In this document: positions 40,856 to 50,333 of the stretch, one piece after another
How positions within the stretch are numbered: position 1 is the first letter of the stretch
How the letters are laid out: every line of letters begins with the position of its first letter
Assembly (NCBI GenBank): GCA_036435485.1
Contig: CM071595.1
Coordinates: 11,460,001-11,524,000 of the forward strand
Reading direction: 5' to 3'
Origin: Saposhnikovia divaricata
Taxonomy: Eukaryota > Streptophyta > Magnoliopsida > Apiales > Apiaceae
DNA: 64,000 bases
Translations under genes and position numbers: made by a program
Notes under the pieces: model-generated
The model's input: the letters and a program-made list of their open reading frames with translations, nothing else
What the model was told of the DNA's origin: nothing
Database searches by the model: none

Positions 40856-43716
40856 ATGGAGGGTTTTCACGATGACTTACTTGATACTTTGCCGGGTCCT
40901 AGTAGAGCGAACATTATTTGGGATAATCACTATCATGTTAGCGAGGATGTGTGGGATGGTAGGGGGAGGGAGGAGTTGGAGTGCATTTGTGGTAATAGGG
41001 CGATGCGGGAGTGGAAGTTAAGAAGACCACAGAGGGAGCTTCTACATATGATGGGGTTTGGGATTTTTACCAACCCCCATGTTGTGTTGGGTAATGACGC
41101 GAGACTCATTTCTGCTATGATTGAGCGGTGGAGGCCTGAGACCAACACTTTCTTCATGAGGCAAGGGGAGATGACAGTTACCTTGGAGGATGTTGGGTAC
41201 ATCTTAGGATTGCCGGTTGTTGGTGAGGCTGTGACATGTGGTCTTATAGAGAATCGGAAAGATTTCTTTATTCGTAATTGGTTTGAGCCGTTGACAGATG
41301 AGGAGGTGGAGGATGCTTTGTTTAGAAATCATATCAAGTTGACATGGCTATATGAGAGATATGGTAGACATAAGACGGAGAAACATAATGTCGAGGCAAC
41401 TATTGTACATACACAGGCATACTTGGTATTTCTGTGTGGTGCCATTCTATTTCCTACGAAGGACAAAGCCTATGCCCATGTCAGATATATTGTGCCTGTG
41501 TCCAACATCCGGGAGGTTCATAATTATGCTTGGGGTGCAGCGGTGTTAGCACATTTATACAGAGGGTTGGAGCATGCTGCGAAGAAGAATAGTAAGAGTG
41601 TTGCTGCTTGTGTATGGATATTGCATATTTGGTCTTATGAGAGATTTCCTCGTATTGGCGTGCCTCAGCGGGACCTTGGTCATCCAGATTTTCTGGTTGC
41701 AGAGGGTTGGGCTTATTCGTCGCTTCAGGGTATTAATAGGAAGCGGCGTCAGTCCGGTCCTCACCACAGCTTACCATTTTATAGGGGTGAGTTTGATGGA
41801 GTTGCTGGTGATGATGTGGTTTGGAGGCCATATGGTCGATTTGACGGGGTTGTTGATTGGGAGATGGTACAGGCACAGCTAGCTGGTAATGCTCGAGTGT
41901 CCTTGGTATGCTTTGATGTGGTTGAGTGGCAGCATCCGGAGAGGGTGATCAAGCAGTTTGGTAATTTGCCGGTGATTCCTCAGCCTCCTGTTAACATGCT
42001 CTCGTATAGGCAACCTAAAGAAGCCACTTTTGCCTCTGAGGATTGGTTGGTTAGGTGGTTTGCGGATATTGGGAGGTGGGCTAGATTCTGCTCAGATTTG
42101 GAGGGTTTGGTTGATTGCACATCTAATATTGCATCCAAGGCGGAGTACATGGCTTGGTATGCAGAGATTACCCGTGCACGTGTAGGGAAGCCACAACCTG
42201 TCCCCCGTTCAACCTACCAAACGAGGGAGCTCTATGATGGCGTCGAGGGATACCGAGTTGTAAGTATCCTAGCTTTCCTACATTTCAATTACACAGTGCA
42301 CACCTAATATGTTTATTTATTAACATTGTTTTATCTTGTAGATGGTAGCTGCACTTGATATGCTGAAGCAGTTGGAATCTAGGGCTCCCGTTGAGTTTTT
42401 GGAGGAACTTGGGACGATTTCAGATACCTTTCTCACTCCTTTCACAAGGTTGATGAAGAAGGTGAAAGGGCCAGCTTATAAAGCTCCAAAATTTGAGAAC
42501 ATACGTCCACTTTCACTGTGTGAAGAAGATCCCGAAGGTACTGCTACAACCATTACTTCTCACGATGTCATTGACATGACACAACCATCCCAACATGTGT
42601 CTCAGCCTCCCATTCCCGGTGGTACTCCCTCTTCTAGTAGGCCTTCCAAACTACCAACCCGGAGAATGAGGAGGGAGAAGTGGAGTATCATGAAGGAGTT
42701 GGATGTGCAGAAGCGAAATACAATCTATGATGATTGGGGTTGGGGCATTGGGCAAAGGCCTAAATTGAAAGGAGGAATTCAAGTATGTGGCTATCATGTA
42801 TCAGAGAAAGCAATGCAAAGCTTGGCTCCAAGTGCATGGGTTGATGACAGGATCATTTATTGCTATATGGTAAAATATCATGCTTCTCCTTGTTTTACAT
42901 CTATTGTATTTGTCCTTCTTTATATGACCAAAGTTATGTGTTTGTTTTTAGGCATTGCTACGAGAGCGAGAGGAGGATATTCATAACTCCAAAATTTGGG
43001 AGAGAAAGCCGGTTTACTACTTCATGGATCCGTACTTCATTGTCCTTGGGTGGGAACAATTGAAAAAAATCCGACGAGCGGGTAGGAAGGGCGAAGATGC
43101 GGAGCAGAAGGCTTGGGGTGAAGCACTCCGAAGTTTAAATGGTTTTGCCACTTCAAGCATTGGTCCCTCCGTTATCGAGGCGGATTACATATTCATCCCA
43201 TGTAATGTGGACGGTAATCATTGGATCTTATTCATGGTTTGTACGAAGACGTTTGATGTTATCATTATAGATTCGATGAACGATGACCCGACATGTCCAA
43301 GGGCAATACAAGTTGTGGTAAGGATCTTTATTTTTTTTTAGTAGGTGGTCGTGTATTTTATTCTTTGTTAATTATCAACAATTGTGTTTTTCTTATAAAT
43401 TATTTTTTTTCTTTAGTCATGGGTACTGCCAAGATTTCTACTCAAGCTAAATCCTCAGTTTGATCGTGATCCTAACTTACATGAGGTCCTACCTTTACCG
43501 CAAAGACAGAAGCAGCAGAATTGTAATGATTGCGGTGTTTTTTTCATGAAATACATGGATTTCATGTTGCAAGGTTATGATTTAACCTCACTCACATCTT
43601 GGCCACAAAAAGTAGTTGATACGTTCCGTTATAGAATAGCGAGGGAGCTTCAAGTGGGAAAGGCAAGAGGGATATCCGGTGTTCGTATGCGTGAACGTCA
43701 TCAACTAGTAGAGTAG
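40856..43716 (+). CDS. PMD-Ulp1 fusion protein (four exons), transposon-borne
   Basis: Predicted 865-aa protein from exons 40856-42259, 42342-42869, 42952-43317 and 43417-43716. All three introns (82, 82 and 99 nt) have GT/AG ends and fall in phase 0. A leader intron is likely (donor near 40412, acceptor TTGGCAG at 40852, four bases before the ATG). Residues ~55-430 are a plant mobile domain (RQGEMTVTLEDVGYILGLPV, WILHIWSYERFP), the fold of MAIN/MAIL proteins. The C-terminal ~220 residues are a Ulp1/C48 cysteine protease. Its catalytic set is visible: His734 in GNHWILF, Asp751 in IIIDSMN, a Gln-rich stretch, and Cys805 in NDCGVFF. These enzymes remove SUMO-like modifiers in plant cells; the role in a transposon is unknown. 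No stops or shifts. Confidence 0.88.
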
Positions 43717-43739
43717 TAAATCATGGATTTTAGTTTAAT

Positions 43740-43965
43740 TTTTTTTAAAATTTTTGTAATTTTAGTGGTAAATTTAGTTGGAATTTAGTTGGAATTTTAG
43801 TTGTAATTTAGTTCGGATTTACTTGTAATTTAGTTGGAATTTAGTTGGAACTTATTTGGAATTTTAGTTGTAATTTGGTTGGAATTTAGTGGGAATTTAG
43901 TTGGAACTTATTTGGAATTTTAGTTGTACTTTGGTTGGAATTTACTTGGAATTTTCTTGGTTTTT
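43740..43965. repeat. Degenerate TTTAGTTGGAA tandem repeat
   Basis: Irregular direct repeats of TTTAGTTGGAATTTAGTTG-like words just downstream of the PMD-Ulp1 stop codon. Probably the 3' untranslated or terminator region of that gene. No coding content. Confidence 0.6.
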
Positions 43966-44117
43966 TAGTGAGTTATTTGCTTGAAATGTTCTTGGAAATT
44001 CGATTCATGTTGGTTGTTATTATTGCCTTGGTTGTGTTGGAAATGTGATCACAGCACTGTTTCTGCTGTTTCTGGTTTGGTTTCATCACAGGATTGTTGT
44101 CTGATAAATCTGCAGGT

Positions 44118-44201
44118 TTTGCAGGCTCCAGACCGTACCGCGGAAAGTTTCTGCGGTACGTACCGCAGAAACTTTCCGCGGTACGGTCTGGAGCCTGCAA
44201 A
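44118..44201. repeat. 84-bp perfect palindrome in the MULE centre
   Basis: Arms 44118-44159 and 44160-44201 are exact reverse complements with no loop. Each arm contains CCGTACCGCGGAAAGTTTCTGCGGTAC, nearly the same stem-loop as in the terminal repeats, plus GCAGGCTCCAGA at its outer end. It lies between convergent gene sets. It could be a transposase-binding platform, a bidirectional terminator or a source of small RNAs. Confidence 0.85.
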
Positions 44202-44290
44202 CCCAAAACAGAGCAGAACAGAGCATTCCCAGGAAAACAGAGCAAAACAGAGCATTTTGCTCCTGCCCAAACTGCCTAAAGTCACTAACT

Positions 44291-44700
44291 TTTGGAAGTT
44301 AGTGCCAAAATCACTCAAAAAAAATATGAAAGACTTCCTAAAATCTTAAAATATTGTAGTGAGTGAACTTTTGAAAAAAAAAATTGATTTAATTTTATTT
44401 TAAAGAAATTTCATAATTCCTTATAAAATACATGAAAATACTAGGTTTTTTGGAAGTTAGTGACAAAATCACTCCAAAAAATTATGTTAGACTTCCTAAA
44501 ATCTTAAAATGTTATAATAAGTGAACTTTTAAAAAAAACATGATTTAGTTTTATTTTAAAAAAATTCTTAATTTCTTATAAAAAACATGATAATAATAAG
44601 ACTTTGGAAGTGAGTTAAAAATTTACTCCAAAAAAATATGTTACACTTCCTAAAATCTTAAAATGTTATAATAAGTGAACTTTAGAAAAAAAACATTATT
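44291..44700. repeat. Tandem array of ~155-bp units (2.6 copies)
   Basis: Units start near 44291, 44449 and 44603 with TTTGGAAGT(T/G)AG and contain GACTTCCTAAAATCTTAAAAT and AAGTGAACTTT. The last copy is cut short just before the OB-like gene. AT-rich and non-coding. Confidence 0.75.
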
Positions 44701-44804
44701 TACCTTTTTTAAAAGGTAAATTTGATTTCATTAAAATTAGAATAAATTCATTACAAATTCGAAAATGCTACATGCATATTACATTTGAATGGAGTGAACA
44801 ACTC

Positions 44805-45533
44805 CTAACCAAACAAACCTAATATATTGGAAAAGCCGGCAGACAAACGGTGAGAGGGTGTTCCGGGAGGAGCCTCCAAATTCATAAACGCGGCAACGTG
44901 ATACAAGATTACAACACAACCCTCGCGGATGACACCTTCACTAATGGCTTTGTGCGTGCTAGTGTCGTTCCAAATGGACACTTTTATAGACATCGATCCA
45001 TCGTAGAGATTAAATGTGGCCCAACAACGAGGATGAGGAGAATCTTTTACGTGGGAAACCCATCCCTTCACATATTGCACGCGCATTTGATCTCGTGTGC
45101 AACCTTCCCGAGGCCTCAATTTGTAAATGTCACTAATGTTGTCACAAAACTCAAAAAGGCCACCATCCCAATCGGAAATCCGCCACTTGCCTTCGGTGTC
45201 CTTGCCCAAGTTCAAAACAGGATAGAAGTAGGGATCCACATTATACGCTACCCGCTCCATCATTTCTTCGGTGTCCATCCAACGACATGCTTCGATCCAA
45301 TTTTTTGACCTATAAGCCTCTTCCTCCGGAGAATATAACTCATCATCCTCCTCCTCAACAATCGGTGGGGGCTCAATGGGTTCCCCCATTATGTCATAGT
45401 ATTCAGGTAAATTGCAACATATTTCATCCGCGGCATTGTCCGACAGGCTACTAATATATGACTCATTTCCCCCGGAAGAAGCCGAGAGTGAATCATTAAC
45501 ATGTGAAACATCCGAAACATCACCACCATCCAT
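44805..45533 (-). CDS. OB-fold-like accessory protein of the MULE (242 aa)
   Basis: ATG at 45533 (AACATGGATGG). The N-terminal ~70 residues are acidic and Ser-rich. Residues ~95-145 contain YPVLNLGKDTEGKWRISDWDGGLFEFCDNISDIYKL. Residues ~155-220 (VKGWVSHVKD...CWATFNLYDGSMSIKVSIW...REGCVVILYHVAAF) have the strand pattern of an OB-fold, as in RPA-like nucleic-acid-binding proteins; this is a pattern judgement, not a match. It starts 98 bp after the transposase stop on the same strand, so the two may share a transcript. An acceptor-like GATGTGTAG lies just before the ATG. The position recalls accessory proteins such as MURB of MuDR, without evident sequence likeness. Confidence 0.6.
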   Translation of the reverse strand: MDGGDVSDVSHVNDSLSASSGGNESYISSLSDNAADEICCNLPEYYDIMGEPIEPPPIVEEEDDELYSPEEEAYRSKNWIEACRWMDTEEMMERVAYNVDPYFYPVLNLGKDTEGKWRISDWDGGLFEFCDNISDIYKLRPREGCTRDQMRVQYVKGWVSHVKDSPHPRCWATFNLYDGSMSIKVSIWNDTSTHKAISEGVIREGCVVILYHVAAFMNLEAPPGTPSHRLSAGFSNILGLFG

Positions 45534-45631
45534 GTTACCTACACATCACAATAAAGAGTTATAGCAAAATAGAGACATGTGAGAAGGACATAAAGTAAAT
45601 GAAAGAATGGATAAGTAAAGAGTTATAGCAA

Positions 45632-48001
45632 TTACAGTTGTTCACTTTCACTTTGAGGCATGTGAGCATTTTGAGCCATTTGGGCATTTTGAACAATTTG
45701 AGCATTTAAAGCTTCTAGCCTTCGAGGACAATTTCTTTTGTCATGTCCTTCAAAATTACAATGTGTGCATTTTCTTTTCGGCTTCCCCTTACCAAGCAAT
45801 TCGACGGGACTTTTAAAACGAACGGTTTTTTTCCTCCCTTTCGTTTGGGACACAATAGGGTCGAGAATTGGTTCATCATCATGTGTTGCATCGTGAGAAT
45901 CTACATTGCTTTCATCAAATTGAACTTCATCAACCCTCATACTTTCGAGAATTGGTATTTCTCGATTCATCACCTCGACGGCATAGTCATATCGTTCCTT
46001 AGATGCAATGCTACTATGACAAAAACTCATCGTGAGCATTGTCATGCTATTAAATCTATCGGTTGGGGTCATCTCATTAGATTCTCCAATGTTCAACTCG
46101 TAAGGCAACAAACCGTTTACTCTATTAGCATGCATAGTCCACCGTCGAAGTATGAAATGGTCGAGAATCTTGGAAATTCGTTTTTTATTCAAAACCGCCA
46201 AGATGTGTCGACACGGAATCCCTACATGTTCAACCATTCTACACATACACATGCCCTTCAAAGCTTCTTTGTTGAATGCAACATAATTTAGTTTTGATGT
46301 TGGGCCCAAATTTTGCCTATACAAACAATAATAAGTATTTTCGTCCCCTTCCTTCTCCCCTTCTTCACAAGCTTTTTTGTCTTTCACCACAAAGTATTGG
46401 TAGGATTCAACCAATTGATCTTGAAATTTCCTAAACATCTCCTTAGTATAAATTTTTGAACCATGAATCTCCAAGGCGGTATGCATTTTTATAGGACGTT
46501 TTAAAGTACATGACACATAATCTTCCTCTTTCTTCCGTACAAATTGTCTTGCCAATGCCTTTTGGGCATTTTCAATGAATTCTTTCAATCCCGTGGCGGA
46601 GCTCACATAACTATCAAAGAAAGAATTCATCCCCTCACTCCTTGAAGTAGTGTTTTGACCCGCTGAAAATGTGTTCCTAGTATATGCAATGATCCATTTC
46701 TCCTTCAACTCATACTTCTCCATCAAGGATTCCCATCTAGCCTCGAATTCATTTTCGGTCAAAGAGTTATAAATACAATGGTTAAAGTCCACTTTAAAGT
46801 CCGGAAAAGTGGAATAATAATGTGCTAGTTTTTCAGGGAATTTGCTACTAATGTGCCATGAACACAACAAATGGGTAGTATTTGGAATTACAATTGCAAT
46901 AGCGTTTGCCATGGCTTGATCTTGATCGGTTATTATAGTCTTTGGGTGTTTATTCCCCATAGCTTCAAGCCAAGTACTTAGAACCCACTCAAAAGTTGTT
47001 GTGTGTTCATCTCGCATTAGTGCAAAACCAAATATCACTGAATGATAATGGTGGTTTACGCCGGTAAAAGGGACAAATGGCATGGCATATCTATTTGTCC
47101 GATATGTTGTGTCGAATGCCACAACATTACCAAAATTTTGGTAGGCCATTATACATCTAGGATCAACCCACAGAAGACATTTCAAACGTTGTTTTTCATC
47201 AACTTGTGTTCTAATAAAGAATTTGGAACCACTTTCTTCATTGAATCTATGTAACAAGTCTAATGCGGCTTGAACATCACAACTTTCAAACTTTTTTTTC
47301 CTCTCATCCCGTATGACATTCCTAACATGTTGAGTACCAAACCCTACTTTGTCATTACCTCCATGCATATTACCGATAATATTCATTACTTGAAAATCAC
47401 GAATTCCCCCACCACGAAGAGTTTTGATCAAACTACGAGTAGCGGTATTCACATGCCTTTCTCGTTGTATCAAATTCCTCTTCAAAGGAGTGACACATAC
47501 GTGATTGTTATTTAACTCAAGACCAGTTACCTCCCAAAGACTTAAATTTTTCGAATAATTCACATACATTCTTACTTTGCAATCGCTCCTAGGAAGATTT
47601 TCTCTACGTCGTTTAGGATTACTACTACTTTCACCACTTCTACCCGCAAGTCTACAAACATACATACGAGCATATATTTCATTACTTTTAGAACGCCTAT
47701 GGGTTGATTGAATTCTAATACCAAATCCATTTTTTAGAGCATATGCCCTAAAAAAATTTTCCCATTGTTCCAAAGTATGAAATAGTTGATGCATATAAGG
47801 AACGCCATTTCCATCTTCACACTCTACATTATCCTCATTTTCATTTTCAACATCTAAATCATCATCTAAATCATCATCTAGCTCCTCATCTTCCTCAACA
47901 CTAACAAATTCATCATTTTCATCCACATTAATGAACTCATCAATATTAACAAATTTGGGGGTGCTAGGCTCATCACTACTTTCATCGATAAATTCATCCA
48001 T
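45632..48001 (-). CDS. FAR1-like MULE transposase (789 aa)
   Basis: Transposase of the surrounding element. The open frame extends to a TTG at 48076, but the first in-frame ATG is at 48001 (MDEFIDESSDE), so that start is chosen; a leader intron is also possible. After an acidic head comes a FAR1-type DNA-binding zinc region (FFRAYALKNGFGIRI...YVCRLAGRSG...CKVRMYV...NNHVC), then the MULE DDE domain with catalytic Asp in VVAFDTTYRTN and ITDQDQAM and a CSWH motif. A SWIM finger follows (CMCRMVEHVGIPCRHI), and near the C terminus a zinc knuckle CTHCNFEGHDKRNC. All hallmark residues are present. The plant regulators FHY3/FAR1 derive from this family. Confidence 0.9.
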   Translation of the reverse strand: MDEFIDESSDEPSTPKFVNIDEFINVDENDEFVSVEEDEELDDDLDDDLDVENENEDNVECEDGNGVPYMHQLFHTLEQWENFFRAYALKNGFGIRIQSTHRRSKSNEIYARMYVCRLAGRSGESSSNPKRRRENLPRSDCKVRMYVNYSKNLSLWEVTGLELNNNHVCVTPLKRNLIQRERHVNTATRSLIKTLRGGGIRDFQVMNIIGNMHGGNDKVGFGTQHVRNVIRDERKKKFESCDVQAALDLLHRFNEESGSKFFIRTQVDEKQRLKCLLWVDPRCIMAYQNFGNVVAFDTTYRTNRYAMPFVPFTGVNHHYHSVIFGFALMRDEHTTTFEWVLSTWLEAMGNKHPKTIITDQDQAMANAIAIVIPNTTHLLCSWHISSKFPEKLAHYYSTFPDFKVDFNHCIYNSLTENEFEARWESLMEKYELKEKWIIAYTRNTFSAGQNTTSRSEGMNSFFDSYVSSATGLKEFIENAQKALARQFVRKKEEDYVSCTLKRPIKMHTALEIHGSKIYTKEMFRKFQDQLVESYQYFVVKDKKACEEGEKEGDENTYYCLYRQNLGPTSKLNYVAFNKEALKGMCMCRMVEHVGIPCRHILAVLNKKRISKILDHFILRRWTMHANRVNGLLPYELNIGESNEMTPTDRFNSMTMLTMSFCHSSIASKERYDYAVEVMNREIPILESMRVDEVQFDESNVDSHDATHDDEPILDPIVSQTKGRKKTVRFKSPVELLGKGKPKRKCTHCNFEGHDKRNCPRRLEALNAQIVQNAQMAQNAHMPQSESEQL

Positions 48002-48273
48002 ATTTAAATCATCAAGATGCAAGGAATCTTCAATTTTTTTATTTTTTTTTTCATTATCATTTTTTTTTTGAACCAAACATACGAGAAAATAATCAATCCG
48101 CTATTACAAAGATCACAAATAAAAGAGATAGATTTTACCTCAAAGTTGATGAAGATCTCACTTTTCTTCCTTCCCACTTTTCTTATTTCGGCAGAGAGAT
48201 CTCAGGTCTGATGTTTGTTCCCTTTTGTGTGGTCTTGTTTAAGTGGAGATAAGGAAGCAGTTTCGGTTGGCAA

Positions 48274-48473
48274 AAAGGAAACAGTATCGTACCGCGGAAA
48301 CTTGTTGCGGTACGGGAGCAGGGGTATTTTGGTAATTGCCCGGTACCGCGGAAACTTGTTGCGGTACGGTAAATTTTTTTTTAATCAGGGCCGTTGGATG
48401 GTTGATCCAACGGTGGGGGGACCGTATGTTCAGTAACGGGTCTGGTGCATACGGTTGCACCAGACCGGGAGCC
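48274..48473 (-). repeat. Right terminal inverted repeat of the FAR1-type MULE
   Basis: Reverse complement of the left repeat, ending ...CCAGACCGGGAGCC. The two stem-loop units are at 48287-48315 and 48342-48369. A few substitutions separate it from the left copy. Confidence 0.9.
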
Positions 48474-48775
48474 ATGTATTATTGTGAAAAGCTTGCTTTA
48501 GATTCTCTTGAAAATTGAAATCAAGACTGTGTTATTTTAAAAGCTACAATTGATTGGTATTATGGGCGCCCAATGCTGTTAATGATCTGTTTAGACCATG
48601 CACTTATCACAAGGTTGAGCATTTTTTCATCTCAAATGGAGATTTCACTTATTTTCCTTGTCTAATTCTACATGTATAAAAACATTGCATCTCACAATTT
48701 GCGAAAATTTGCCTCCAATGGACTACCTGGATTTTGCCATCCCTGAATTCTGTGCATCTTAAAGATGCTACTTTT
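48474..48775 (+). pseudogene. F-box copy 3, piece 3
   Basis: 48590-48775 (CTGTTTAGACCATGCACTTATCACAAGG..., AACATTGCATCTCAC) matches the LRR region of copy 2 at 37855-37970 and copy 1 at 2068-2180. Frames are broken. It ends at CTTTT (48771-48775), the target duplication of the LTR element that follows. Confidence 0.65.
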
Positions 48776-49403
48776 TGTAACAGTCCCAGATCCGGGGTCG
48801 GGGATCCGGTCGTCACGGTCTCTATTTCCATCCATAATATCAAAATAAATAAATTACAACCTTGTGACCCCAAAACAACAACATAAAACACACCCGTTAT
48901 AGTCCCAGAGATGAAATCAGAGTAACCAACAAATATCATTAATCACAAGTTTTGTGTTCTTATAACCCAAAAGAATTACATACTCTTTGCCATCCATTTA
49001 CATATGTCATATAAGTAAATACATCTGATAAATCAAAAGCTGACAGTCTAGCCTACTGGTTACTTCTACCTCAGCAATGTCGTCCATGACATCCGTAGGC
49101 AACCCTATGACTACTGTCCCTGCTTACACCGAGTGCACCTTGCAGTGGCCATCAGATCTAGCTATTGTTGTGATATAATAAATAAAGCAAGGGTGAGCAA
49201 TAACCCACCAAAAATAATATGTAACTGAACAACAATATATAACAGTTCTGAAATATCTTTGAAACCATATGCCATGCATTAAGGAACATAGTACAAGTAT
49301 AAGGTAAACGATGAAGTTGCAAGGTAAGCAAAGGTACTTTCAGTTCTGATCAGTATTCAAACCCTGTCAACAAGAGGGTTATCTCATGTTGTAGAACATA
49401 AAT

Positions 49404-49766
49404 GGGTTTTATATCAAACGAGCCACTGATCTCATTAAAAAGTATCAAGTAGCTCCTCAGTCTCCACGGGGACTCATTTAAGCCACTAAACTAAGAAATA
49501 TATCATTTGCCCCCCTGCATCCACAAAAATAATACAATTTATGGTGGCCTAAGTGAGAATAATACAATCTATCCAAGATTGAACTTTTTTTTGCCACCAT
49601 AAATTTTATCCAAGACACTTAGATCACCCTAAATTGAATTATTTTTGTGAATGCAGGGGGCAAATGATATATTTCTTAGTTTAGTGGCTTAAATGAGTCC
49701 CCGTGGAGACTGAGGAGCTACTTGATACTTTTTAATGAGATCAGTGACCCGTTTGATATAAAACCC
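49404..49766. mobile_element. Mutator-type MITE, near-complete hairpin
   Basis: Begins GGGTTTTATATCAAACG and ends CGTTTGATATAAAACCC, with arms of about 150 bp (shared words AGTATCAAGTAGCTCCTCAG, TCTCCACGGGGACTCATTT). The flanking 10-bp duplication GAACATAAAT (49394-49403, 49767-49776) is exact. Nested in the solo LTR-like unit. Confidence 0.88.
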
Positions 49767-50333
49767 GAACATAAATAAATTTGAATGATGAACTAATGCT
49801 GGAGTATTCACCGCGCCCGCTGTTCCAATCCTTACGATGATCAGTCACAGATTGTACAGCTCAAATTAGATTTACTACCGGTAGAAGGAAGAGCTGACGG
49901 ATTTTCTTGTCTACCGCCCTGTTAGATCTCCCCGGCCAACGGTTGGGCCAAATGGGATGGACCGGCGCTCGGCCTCTTACACAACTCCTAGTTCGAATAG
50001 AATCCTTGACTCTGAACATAAAGTTCGCCCCCCTTTCCCCAAGTATAATACTTGTTGATAAAACTCCACAAAGTAGTCATATCGAGTTGGAAAGAAAAAT
50101 TTACCAATATTTCCCAAGCTATTGCTTGTTAATGGATATAAACTTGTTCCATCAATCTTACCCCTCGAGCGTTGAGGATGTAACCAAAAAGACTCATATC
50201 GATGTTTGAAAAGAATCGAGATGTGAGTGAAAAGGTAGTTTAACAAGTATATGACCGGGCAGTCAAAGAAATAACATTTCTCAAGCAAGGTTCCCTTATA
50301 TTTTAGAAGATAGATTGTTTATTAGGTTCGTCG

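Larger units (their letters stand above)
40055..48473. mobile_element. FAR1-type MULE carrying PMD-Ulp1 and OB-like genes
   Basis: An 8.4 kb Mutator-superfamily element with ~200-bp terminal inverted repeats (GGCTCCCGGTCTGGTGCAAC at each end) and a perfect 9-bp target duplication ATGTATTAT (40046-40054, 48474-48482). It contains a four-exon PMD-Ulp1 gene on the plus strand (40856-43716) and two minus-strand genes, a 242-aa OB-like protein and a FAR1-like transposase. The gene sets converge on a spacer with an 84-bp perfect palindrome and tandem repeats. Ulp1-bearing MULEs (Kaonashi-type) are known in plants, and PMD domains are known from transposons. This copy looks complete and may be autonomous. 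Confidence 0.92.

Noticed and set aside
45743..46291. 182-codon plus-strand frame
   Set aside because: Antisense shadow of the FAR1-like transposase.
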